Of a stretch of 64,000 bases of DNA, positions 20,794 through 32,555 are shown one piece after another. The notes under the pieces are model-generated. The model had not been told where the DNA came from, did not search any database, and was given only the letters and a program-made list of their open reading frames with translations. The first letter of the stretch is position 1; each line of letters opens with the position of its first letter. The position numbers were made by a program, and so were the translations under genes. Origin of the DNA: Ambrosia x helenae (taxonomy: Eukaryota; Streptophyta; Magnoliopsida; Asterales; Asteraceae); NCBI GenBank assembly GCA_030844895.1, contig CM061229.1, positions 123,021,682 through 123,085,681 on the forward strand, written 5' to 3'.

Positions 20794-22864
20794 TGTAACA
20801 CCCCGAGGTGTTACGGGTCTCTTAAACGGGTCGGGTCGTACCCGACCACCGATTACTTAATAAAATATTCAAGTTCGAGCCTCGCGACCAACCGTTTCAA
20901 CCGGTTATATCGATAATAATTATTGAATTTTTATTGTCTTGGTTAAACGCTCCTTATCTGCTATTAAATCGCTACTAAACATTCTTTATTTCGTTGTTAT
21001 ACCCGTTACCAAACACACGAGTCCCAGCTATTATCCCCATTGCCAAACACCCTCTATTTAAATTCAATTATAAAACCACCCATCTCCTTATCTCGCTGCT
21101 CTCTCTCTGTACATTATATACACACACAAAGTGTGTGTTGATTTCAATTCTCTAAACAAGGGAGCAGTCACACCGGACCACCATCACCGGACAGCCATGG
21201 CGGCCGTCGCCGCCTCCGCTGCTGCTCCGGTCACCGCTGCTTGTTCTCCGGCACCACCTTTCCTCCACTGCTATTTCCGGCCACTGTCTCCGGCACCGTC
21301 GTCTTCTTCTCCGGTAAGCACAACCCCTCTCTTTTTCTGCTGAACTGAACCCCAACCCGGTAACCTTTCTTTTCAATCGATCCAATAAATCACCCGGTTA
21401 CAACCCATATAACCCGATAACCTCCCTCTTCGTCCCTCTGTTCCGGATAACGAACCAGACAGTCACTGGTTATGGTGACTGTCACCGCTGAACCCAACCA
21501 CCATAATCTCACCTTGTGTCTGTTATGAAACCAACCTTGAATCCTTCTCATTTCTGAAACTGATAATCAGCGGCTACTCCTTTGTTACCAACCGGACACT
21601 CACCGAGTTATGGTGACTGTCGTGAGCCTTTTATAACCATCAACCGGACCACAGCCTTATTATTGTTTCAGATAAGAACCCGAGCTCTTGTTTCAGTTAT
21701 GTATCGGATAACACAGCCCTTGAAGCTATCCTTCGATTTCCGGTTTGTACCCGAGAACCACCCTCTGTTCTAAATAGTCGGACGGTCACAAGGTCCGGTC
21801 AACCACGATGTGTTTCCGGTGGGTGTCCGGTCATAACCTAGACCCCTCAGATTATCCACCATAAACATACCTGATTAGCTTTATGTTGTGGTTTGATTAT
21901 TGATGGTTACCCTTTTATTGTTGGGTATAATCCTTTGATTATTAACAAATCTTTATGATTATTGTTATAGGATATCAAATCCGGAAGACGGGTCCGATAC
22001 CCGGTTCTATATAAATCCCGGTCAACTCCCGATTATGTTCCGATAATAATTCGGTAAGATTCGGTCACTATTTCCTATTGGTTGATTGGTCACGATCTTG
22101 TAATCTATTTATTAACACGGTGATTATATTGATTGCGAGGTACCGATCATTGAATTGGAAGAATACGAGTTGTTACTGAGTCGACTCAGTGACTCGGTCA
22201 ACACCCGGAATAAAACCCGGTCCAATAGCTAGACGAGGAATAGTATTAGAATTATACGAATATATATATAATACGAATAACGTACGGACTTGATATTAAT
22301 AATAAGAGAATAATAAACATATATAAAATATATATAATTATATATATAAGATTCGACATATAAAACGATATACTAGACTTAGGTTAATAATAATATGCTC
22401 CGCCGAGCCATCATCTGGGTAAGTTCGTGTCTAGAGTTCTTTAGGTTCGTGTGCCAAGCTGTAATGGCCAGCTTTATTTCTTTTGTATGCCAAGCTGTAA
22501 TGGCCAGCTAGAATTAAGATGTCCGTGTCGTGTCAATAATAAACCCCGAGTTTAGGACTATCTAATATATACCGAGTTCTATATGTATAAATTGTATATA
22601 TGATATATATCCTAAGTATTACAATCTAACAAGTCCCACGCGTAAAACGTATCCATATATATATGACATATAATTGTAATAGGAGAAACTATAGAAGATT
22701 ATAAGCAAACCGGTGAGTATCGTGAACTCCCCACTTTTACTGTTTTATTAAGTGTTTTCGGGGGAATTGTGACATCCGTCACTTTTATCATTATTATTAT
22801 TATATATATATATATATATATTTTTATTTCGTACCTCCTATCTTGTACGTCGCATTTTATCCTC

Positions 22865-22917
<53 letters not shown>

Positions 22918-23131
22918 CATCATAATAATAATAATCAAAAAAAAAACTAAATCTCTAAACCTAACCAAACCATAACCAAACCAAACCCACCCCTTGAAAC
23001 CCAACAAAGTCCAAACCCTTTCCTTTGTGGATTTTCGGAGCCCAACATCCGAGCCCAACGCCTGATCCAGCCCATACACGAGCCCACTTCCCCTCATCCC
23101 CTTCAGTTTAAAAAAAAAAATTAAACACAAA

Positions 23132-23200
23132 CCATGGGACTCGAACCCGGGTCTGTCTCCAAGCCATAGAGTGCAACAACCACTAAGCCACGAGACCCTT
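23132..23200 (-). other. tRNA-like Pol III module
   Basis: The minus strand has a perfect A-box, TGGCTTAGTGG, and a perfect B-box, GGTTCGAGTCC, at tRNA-like spacing. The ends do not pair as an acceptor stem, so this looks like a tRNA-derived (SINE-like) piece rather than a working tRNA gene. Confidence 0.5.
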
Positions 23201-23774
23201 GTTTAACACTTATGGAATTCAAAACCTTTATACACGCACGACAAGCTGCTTCTTGTTTCTTTCCTTGATCGCTGCACGCAACCAACCCAAACAAAAAAAC
23301 ATTGACTCGTGATTGAACCTAAAACAAGAAAGATTTCGAAACATTCCGCTCATTCTCCACATCAATCCGCTTCAAAACATTGCGAATTAGAAGCTAATTA
23401 CGCGTATACCATTAACATACGGGTCAACATACCATACATACAATCCCCTCGTTTTAGTATAAATTGAATCCTCTTTGACAAGCTAAAGGTGCCGAATTAC
23501 ACCTCCCCACTCTCAATTTTTCTCTTTAAACTGCAAATTAGTGTGCTTTTACTCGCGTGTTGACTTTGTGTTTGACCGCCCATAAATCATCGATTACGCA
23601 TTGTAAGTTTCATGTTGTTGTTGGGTTTTGATCTTCGGCACCCTAAGAACAATAGCCCCATCATATCAGGGGCTATTGGTTATCAATTATAGTTATTTAG
23701 AAAACTAGGGTTCATCACGATTTGGGGCTTATTTGTTAGCTGTGTATTAATATTTTTCGAAAACAAATCTGAAC

Positions 23775-23850
23775 GACCATCTGATCTAGATCAGATGGTC
23801 ACGCTCTCTGTCATTCAAACAAGGGGCTATGGGTTCGATCCCATGCTCCA
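23775..23850 (+). other. Palindrome plus B-box module
   Basis: A perfect 26-nt palindrome at 23775-23800 (half-site GACCATCTGATCT) is followed about 30 nt later by GGGTTCGATCCC, a B-box match at 23831-23842. Confidence 0.4.
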
Positions 23851-23931
23851 CCATCTTATTTTTGGTATTTAATTGGTTAATCCTAACAAGTGTATATAAC
23901 AAATTTAAACCGATAAAAAAACGTTCTCAGG

Positions 23932-24003
23932 GTCTAGACCATATGGTCTAGACTTGTGACTATAAACCTCGAACCGGCCAGAGGCCCGGGTTCGAGTCCC
24001 AGC
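23932..24003 (+). other. Palindrome plus B-box module (second)
   Basis: A perfect 22-nt palindrome at 23932-23953 (half-site GTCTAGACCAT) is followed by CCGGGTTCGAGTCCC at about 23986-24000. It has the same design as the module 150 bp upstream, with different sequence in the palindrome. Confidence 0.4.
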
Positions 24004-25011
24004 AGCAGCGGTTATTTTTTTATACTTTTAACCTTATATCTATTCTAATTAACTTTTAAAAATACATTTAAAATACCAAATATGATTTATAAACTCTATA
24101 AAAATTATCTTATGTTGTCCAAATGTTAAAATTTATTATAAAATTTTTAGATTTTCAAAAATCATTTATTTTATATATATTATAAATATTACAAGTTTAT
24201 TCATTTATAATTATAAAATTCTATAAAAATATCAAAACGACTTTGTAAAATTCCACAAAAATTATTCTAAGTTTATAAATCAATAAACATTTCTGAAATA
24301 ATTTTTATTTCAGAAAATCATTTATTTAATAATTTTAATCAATTTTTGTTAGTTTTAATCATAAATAAATCATAATAAATTCATTTTACAATATTTTTGC
24401 ACCAAAATTTTATATAAATTATTTCTATCCATTTAGAACAAGAATACAATTTTTAATTTAAAAATTCTTTAATTTTAATATTTTTAAATATTAAAGTTAT
24501 ATTTTGACGATTTGAAATAAATAGATTTAACATTCTATTTATAAGAAAATAATTTTATAAAAATTATTTTCACACTTAAAACTTTATATTGTGACCACCT
24601 TAAATTTAAAATTTACAAAAGACTTTTTTTTATTTAATTATCAAATTTCTCTTATTTATTAAACCTTTAATTTATTAATCAAACGAATACTTATCCCCAA
24701 TTCGGAACCCTAGAAAATACTTATAGACTAGATAGACTTAGACTTATTTGTTACCTTATACATAGGGTGATACTTGGCAACGTCGGATTACACTTATTCA
24801 ATTCCACAAGACTTACCACCTTGCTAAGGTGAGTATTACTTATCCCCTTTTTCGTTTTACACTTTTGGGGTGATTCATGCACAAGTATACAAAACTTGCA
24901 CATTCATTTACACATACATTTTCTTCATTTACAATTCATATACGTGTCTTGTTTATCTTTGTGCTTTATGTTTAAACATGAACGTAGCTTACATACAAAA
25001 ATCATACATCT

Positions 25012-25125
25012 AGACATAACTTATGTTATGGTGCTCTTTACATATAGACGTAACTTATGTTACGGTGCTCATTTAGACATAACGTATGTTATGGTGCTCT
25101 TTTAGACTTGACACGTGTTAGGGTG
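25012..25125 (+). repeat. Short minisatellite, about four units
   Basis: Units of 26-34 nt with the pattern TAGACATAACTTATGTTATG followed by GTGCTC are repeated about four times with substitutions. Each unit contains a small palindrome around ATAACTTATGTTAT. Confidence 0.6.
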
Positions 25126-26169
25126 CTCATTATCAATTTCATCTTATCAACTTTACATTTGATCTTTGTCTTGTTTGGTTACTTGCGTGTTTACATAATG
25201 CCTTGGTGATGCTAGACACATGAATTGTACCACTTTTCAAAACTTATACTATATGTACAAAGCTAGGTAGTACTCACCAACATCATATGTTGACAAAATT
25301 TATTTTCGTGCATGTTTCAGGATAAGCTGCTTGACGCTTCACATAGAACTTTGGACTTAGATTAAATCAATCAATTATCTCTATTTTTGTTGTCATGTAT
25401 TTATTTTCACATGTTGTAAAACAATATTCAATAATCAAATATTTACATTTTAGTACCATGAGCTTTTGAACAATCGTCATTACGTGGCACCTCGATGATT
25501 CCGCCATCGGTTGGGGTGTTACAGAATACATGTCATTTATTAAACCTAGAAATGCTTTACATAATAAAAGATTATCAATAGAAATAAAAGAAGTATAATA
25601 GAAAAGGGGACATAGAAACGACAAGGACAGTACTGGACGGTATCCGCCATTTCCTTTCTTGTACCGACTAGAGGGCAAGAACCAGTCTTACCCAAGTAGA
25701 GGGTAGGAATGTCCAAGTAGATGACCAAAACCATTCTTGTCCAAGTAGAGGACAGGAACAGGTATTTTACCACAATCAGAGTGGTACCATCGATAGGAAT
25801 GGCACGAAATATAATCGATATGATAGAATTGGGATATAATCGAATTGATATATGATAGAGTGGTATAATAGAAATATATTTTCCCCTTCAGAATTATAAC
25901 TGTAAAGCATGTTTATAAAAAGAATATGTTTATTAAAGAATGTTTTATATAAAAGAATTATCAATAAACGAACTGGCCATTCACTTTATAAAATACACGA
26001 CCTCACCAACTTTATGTTGACAGAAACTATTTTGGCATGTGTTCAGGTAACCCAACAGATATGATGACGTGGATCCTGGAAGACTAAAGACTGTTATTAT
26101 TTGAATTCCGCTGCGTAGCTTCGATAACCCGACCCAACGACCCGGCACCGACTGCAGGGTCGTTACAGG

Positions 26170-26181
26170 TGGTATCAGAGC
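26170..26181 (+). other. Primer-binding site of the LARD-like element
   Basis: TGGTATCAGAGC, the tRNA-Met complement, two bases after the LTR end at 26167. It fixes plus orientation. Confidence 0.93.
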
Positions 26182-29100
26182 GGCGCTTAATGACAGTTTT
26201 AAGTCTTTATTAATCCAGGATCTACCAGAATATTTTCTAAAAAAAATGTTGCTTAGAAAAATAATTATGATATCAGAAATATCAAAGAAAGTATCAGGCG
26301 ATTAGATTTTTGGGTACCTAAATGCCAAACCATTATAGAGTTGGTGAGAACCATAACAGTATACTAGAAATTAAAACGAATCCACTACAGGATATTACTA
26401 GAACGATTATGTGGGGTAAATTGACAATTCTGTACACAATTGTGAATTTATATGCACATTTAATTTCTGAGAAATCTTACAGGATATTAAGACTATAAGA
26501 AATGAGAAATAATATACAGAACGGAAACCAGATATATTAAAAGAAATCATAAAATAAATCTCGATATAAATAAGAAATGGCGAAAGTTATAAAAAGTATA
26601 TATGTTTATATAGAAAAATATATAGATCATAAAACATAAATCATCCATTTTTATTCAAGAAACTTCATATAAGTTTATTGAATTATTCCAGTCTCAGTGG
26701 CTATTGATATCTGATTTCAGATCATTAACCTTATGATTATTCCAATAATTATAAACAGAATATGAATATTACGCTCCAACTTGAACATTCCTATGATCGA
26801 GTTTCCAGAAATATTATTTTTACACCGTAAATTCCGAAATTTTATAAAATCTGATATGCTAGAAACATATAAATATTGTGTTTCTAAAGAATTTCCTTCG
26901 ATTATTTAATTAAAGATTAAATATATTCCACGATTATCTACATTGTTTTAAATCTTTTTAGTATGATTTTGGAAGTTTATTGAATTTATTCTTAGTTATT
27001 ACTATTTTTATACTAAACCAGTATATCAGTTTTGAGTAAAAATATATAAATACCCCTTCGTTTAAAATTTTAAATAAATGATTTATTCAAATTTACAAGG
27101 TCAAGAAAATCCGTCAATATTATAATTTTCTTTTTATCAAATCTATTATTAATACTCCATACATTATTAAAATGTTCTCAGAATCTATTTCAATATCACG
27201 TTTTCAGATAATTCAGTATAATTCGTTTAATACTAAAAATCTGACCACAATATTTTTAGAAATTTATTTTGTTTTATCAATCCATATTAAGAAATTTGTT
27301 TATTAAAAATTTAAGAATTCCGACACTATGAAAAATTTCTACCGCAACTCTTTTAAATAGTTATTATTTTCAAAAATAAATATCATTACGAAACTCGAAC
27401 CAGTATTGTTATTATAAATCCTCCCTAAAAGTTTTATATGAAAAACCATGGCCGTATTATTTTGCCCGAACCCATTTCACTTCATAGTTCATATCATTTT
27501 CGTAAACAATCTTTAATCGAATTTATATCCGTATATAAGTTAAAAGTATTTTCGACACGATTTTATAATTATATTCGATTGTATAATTTCTTTGATATTT
27601 TATTTCGATATAAACGATGAGTATTATAAATTACGTTTAATAATCTAAATCTATCTTGGTGTATATATAGCAATATTAGTTATGTATCACCTTCGATCCT
27701 TTCCAGAATTAAATAATATTTTGGACAAAAATATTATTCTCGAAATTCGTTGACAGAAATACTTAGGAATCTATCAAAAGAAATCGAATTCTTACTCGCT
27801 CGATTATGCGACAATATAAGTACCGTCTTAATCCGATGACTCGAACAAGTCAGAAAGATTAAAAGATTGGAATGTTATATTGGATATCTTATGACACGAA
27901 CAAATTCTTGAACGATTGACAGTCTATTTCGTTAGACTCAGATCAACATGTTTCCTTCCAGAATATATAATTTCGAATCTAAGAGAAAATAAAGAACAAA
28001 ATAATAGAATAATATGTGAAGGACACATACCTATTGTGATTTAAATAAACAAATACTGGAATGTTAGGTGAGGTGAAATAGTAATTATGATCGCGACATA
28101 ATTATGAATGTCACAGACACAGGAACATTCGAGTAAGAATTTATCAAGATCACAGTTTGTCTGTGTAATGAGCATATTAAAAGAAATAATAATAAGAAGA
28201 AATATGATCCGAACTATCAGCGTATCGTATCTGGAAAATATGACTAAATCCTTGGCAATCTAGTTGAAATTTCTTCATGAAATACGACTAAGAATATGTT
28301 TGTAGAATAAAAACCACTGATTGGTTAAATTCTATGAATCAAAGAAATCAGTTTATTGATTTTTGATTGCCAACCAAAGATAGTGCATGTCCCCTGTGCA
28401 ATCTCCGGGGCAAATGATATCCGGACCCTTACAGAAGGTATATCCGAACATTTGCCACCAAGTCACAGGATTCTTTGTAAGAATATATGACACTATGAAA
28501 GAATCTTCGTATTCACTTTTGTATAAAAATTCACGAGAATTATAATATGATCAAATTGGTAAAACGGTTAAGTGTTACCAAGTTGAAAATCACGAATAAG
28601 AAGTGATGAAAGAATTGTTAAATCCTTAAAATGTAACAGATATAAATTTATATGGATTCAGAAACCGAAAACGGTAGAATCCAACGAATTATCAAAAGAA
28701 AATAATTGATATCAAATATATCAAGATATGATTAAATACCAATTGGAATCACGTAATGATTCGAAAGGTATAATCGAAATGAAAACGAAAAATGAATAGA
28801 ATTATGCTCATTTTTCCAGTGAAACTCTCCGGCCAAGGAATGACGAATTTCCTGTTCCGAGTTAAAGGTTGTGAGAGATAATTTAAGAAATCACTGTTCT
28901 AGCAAGAACTATCTACATGAATATTCTGATGAAATAAGCTTCGCTTATAATAAGTTGGATTAAGAATATATATGATATATTGCCTATATATAAGTCTATC
29001 GGAATGTGTTTTCAGACACTGAAAGTATACACTTTAATCGAATATATAAATAAGAAAGAATTATTCCAAGCAAGTATATGTTATAGAAATGACAGATTTA

Positions 29101-30504
29101 TAGTGTCTACTATAAATGATTATCAGTATTCGCTTGGATATAAAAGAACAAATAAAAAGAATTATAATTTGAAAAGACATCCGGTATGTCTGAATAATAA
29201 AAAGGCATTGGAAATGCCAGATATCACGAGAAGGCAAACGAAGTGCCAAATATTATCAGAAGGCATCTGATATGCCAACAGAAATTAATAAATATATATA
29301 TATATTGAAAGAAATTATCAGATAAGAAAATAAGTCGTAAGAAGAATGAATATAATTTTATAAAGAATATTTTATGAAAAGTAATTATAGAATATTTTTA
29401 CCGAGAGTGTCGACGAACCCCGAAATAGAATTAAGAAAGAATTTTGTAGAAATACTTAATGCAATAAGTATTCAAATCACGAATGATAATCTGGTTTTGA
29501 GATAGAGTAAGTGATGCATTATCTTAAGAATTTTAAGTCAAAGAAAGGTTAACAATAAATAATGCAGTCAATCATCAATGAAATAGTAAGTAAGATTATT
29601 ATAGATGATTTAAGAGAAATCTCAATGACCAAATTCAGTAGGTCAAGATGATAAAAAGGAATTGTTGAAACTGTGTAATTCAACAAGTTCAATTAGTCTT
29701 TTCCGGTACCTTTAGACTCCGGATAAGATACGTCTAATGATCTGAGAAACCTCCTAAGTATATCCACGAATAGAGATAACCCAGAGATCAACCATATTAT
29801 ACCGATATAGATAGAACTTAAAGGATAGAATTTGTAAGAAATAATCCGATAGTGACTAGAAATTATTCCCACTCTTTAAAAATCGGAATTACAATGATGG
29901 TAAATTCTAAAGTTCGAATAAAAGAGGTAGTAGCTCGGATCCCATTCAAGTCATGATAATAAAGGGACTTCCGTATCTATCTCCTAAGAACTATATAGAA
30001 TCCATCATCGTAATTGAATCCGAATATTAAACGAGGGGAATATCGTATCAATTTGAGACTCTAGAAATGTTTGCTGGAAGTTTGTAAATCTTTCAGAAGA
30101 AAAATAATTAGAATCTCAAAGTATTTATATAGAAATAATATTCCGTTTACTTCTTATCCTAATGAGGAAAAGATAAAAGAATATTAATATTCTATAGAAA
30201 ATATCAATCTATATAGAAAACCTTTAATAGTCATACCAGAAAAATAAAGATAATCCATGTATCTGAAATAACATGACTATAGCAAGAAAGGTTAAAACGA
30301 GATTAGTAGAATGATCAAGATGTATCATTACAGATTGATATCTCTAACTTGTGTAATCTCAGATTTGATATAAAATCGAGTTCTTCGCAAACCACGAAAA
30401 CTGATCATGTTTCGTTGATAAGTGTTCAGGTTTAAATTGTAACATCCTTATGAATTAAGAGTGTAAAAGACTAGATCACTCAAATTTCGGGGACGAAATT
30501 TCCT
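26182..30504 (+). other. Non-coding internal region of the LARD-like element
   Basis: 4.3 kb, strongly AT-rich, with frequent stops in all frames. The longest open stretches are under 100 codons and resemble nothing known to me. No zinc knuckle, protease, polymerase or integrase motif was found. The last bases (CAAATTTCGGGGACGAAATT, then TCCTAA) match the C-terminal codons and stop of the gypsy polyprotein near 40194-40215. That suggests derivation from a coding gypsy ancestor whose coding body was replaced or decayed. Confidence 0.7.
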
Positions 30505-30516
30505 AAGGGGGGAGAT
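30505..30516 (+). other. Polypurine tract of the LARD-like element
   Basis: AAGGGGGGAGAT directly before the 3' LTR start at 30517. It is nearly the same as the gypsy tract at 40183-40195. Confidence 0.85.
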
Positions 30517-32518
30517 TGTAACACCCCGAGGTGTTACGGGTCTCTTAAACGGGTCGGGTCGTACCCGACCACCCGATTACTTAATAAAATATTCAAGTTC
30601 GAGCCTCGCGACCAACCGTTTCAACCGGTTATATCGATAATAATTATTGAATTTTTATTGTCTTGGTTAAACGCTCCTTATCTGCTATTAAATCGCTACT
30701 AAACATTCTTTATTTCGTTGTTATACCCGTTACCAAACACACGAGTCCCAGCTATTATCCCCATTGCCAAACACCCTCTATTTAAATTCAATTATAAAAC
30801 CACCCATCTCCTTATCTCGCTGCTCTCTCTCTGTACATTATATACACACACAAAGTGTGTGTTGATTTCAATTCTCTAAACAAGGGAGCAGTCACACCGG
30901 ACCACCATCACCGGACAGCCATGGCGGCCGTTGCCGCCTCCGCTGCTGCTCCGGTCACCGCTGCTTGTTCTCCGGCACCACCTTTCCTCCACTGCTATTT
31001 CCGGCCACTGTCTCCGGCACCGTCGTCTTCTTCTCCGGTAAGCACAACCCCTCTCTTTTTCTGCTGAACTGAACCCCAACCCGGTAACCTTTCTTTTCAA
31101 TCGATCCAATAAATCACCCGGTTACAACCCATATAACCCGATAACCTCCCTCTTCGTCCCTCTGTTCCGGATAACGAACCAGACAGTCACTGGTTATGGT
31201 GACTGTCACCGCTGAACCCAACCACCATAATCTCACCTGGTGTCTGTTATGAAACCAACCTTGAATCCTTCTCATTTCTGAAACTGATAATCAGCGGCTA
31301 CTCCTTTGTTACCAACCGGACAGTCACCGAGTTATGGTGACTGTCGTGAGCCTTTTATAACCATCAACCGGACCACAGCCTTATTATTGTTTCAGATAAG
31401 AACCCGAGCTCTTGTTTCAGTTATGTATCGGATAACACAACCCTTGAAGCTATCCTTCGATTTCCGGTTTGTACCCGAGAACCACCCTCTGTTCTAAATA
31501 GTCGGACGGTCACAAGGTCCGGTCAACCACGATGTGTTTCCGGTGGGTGTCCGGTCATAACCTAGACCCCTCAGATTATCCACCATAAACATACCTGATT
31601 AGCTTTATGTTGTGGTTTGATTATTGATGGTTACCCTTTTATTGTTGGGTATAATCCTTTGATTATTAACAAATCTTTATGATTATTGTTATAGGATATC
31701 AAATCCGGAAGACGGGTCCGATACCCGGTTCTATATAAATCCCGGTCAACTCCCGATTATGTTCCGATAATAATTCGGTAAGATTCGGTCACTATTTCCT
31801 ATTGGTTGATTGGTCACGATCTTGTAATCTATTTATTAACACGGTGATTATATTGATTGCGAGGTACCGATCATTGAATTGGAAGAATACGAGTTGTTAC
31901 TGAGTCGACTCAGTGACTCGGTCAACACCCGGAATAAAACCCGGTCCAATAGCTAGACGAGGAATAGTATTAGAATTATACGAATATATATATAATACGA
32001 ATAACGTACGGACTTGATATTAATAATAAGAGAATAATAAACATATATAAAATATATATACTTATATATATAAGATTCGACATATAAAACGATATACTAG
32101 ACTTAGGTTAATAATAATATGCTCCGCCGAGCCATCATCCGGGTAAGTTCGTGTCTAGAGTTCTTTAGGTTCGTGTGCCAAGCTGTAATGGCCAGCTTTA
32201 TTTCTTTTGTATGCCAAGCTGTAATGGCCAGCTAGAATTAAGATGTCCGTGTCGTGTCAATAATAAACCCCGAGTTTAGGACTATCTAATATATACCGAG
32301 TTCTATATGTATAAATTGTATATATGATATATATCCTAAGTATTACAATCTAACAAGTCCCACGCGTAAAACGTATCCATATATATATGACATATAATTG
32401 TAATAGGAGAAACTATAGAAGATTATAAGCAAACCGGTGAGTATCGTGAACTCCCCACTTTTACTGTTTTATTAAGTGTTTTCGGGGGAATTGTGACATC
32501 CGTCACTTTTATCATTAT

Positions 32519-32555
<37 letters not shown>

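Larger units (their letters stand above)
22768..25523 (+). mobile_element. Solo LTR nested in the 5' LTR
   Basis: Starts TGTGACATCCGTCAC and ends CATCGGTTGGGGTGTTACA. No primer site or internal region follows. GAAT flanks both sides, and the unoccupied sequence at about 34411-34420 shows the target intact. It is related to the LTR at 55409-57960 through its ends and several internal blocks. It carries an (ATA)n/(AAT)n tract (22866-22935), tRNA-like modules and a short minisatellite. ORFs here are low-complexity artefacts. Most of 24020-24700 is very AT-rich with nothing recognisable. Confidence 0.8.
20794..26167 (+). repeat. 5' LTR of the LARD-like element, with a nested solo LTR
   Basis: The native LTR is 20794-22767 plus 25524-26167. 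Notable content: a (CT)n and TATATAC block near 21100-21125; a GC-rich exon-like stretch at 21131-21316 ending in a consensus donor CCG|GTAAGC; a possible acceptor TTGTTATAG|G near 21971; and a pair of AAGCTGTAATGGCCAGCT motifs near 22457-22511. The 70-77-codon ORFs over the GC-rich stretch recur in all three copies simply because the LTR is repeated. Confidence 0.85.

Noticed and set aside
21131..21343. 70-codon Ala/Pro/Ser-rich ORF, repeated at 30855 and 32767
   Set aside because: Its repetition is explained by LTR duplication. There is no other evidence of a protein, so it is treated as LTR sequence.
22769..22975. Ile-rich ORFs on both strands
   Set aside because: Translation of TA and ATA microsatellites.
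23132..24003. Functional tRNA genes
   Set aside because: Internal boxes match, but no acceptor stem or full cloverleaf can be drawn for any of the modules.
25012..25125. CRISPR array
   Set aside because: Repeats are imperfect and directly adjacent without unique spacers, and the DNA is plant nuclear.
25367..25964. 60-100-codon minus-strand ORFs, repeated at 34438-34856
   Set aside because: They lie in LTR sequence and recur only because the LTR does. They are AT-rich with no motif.
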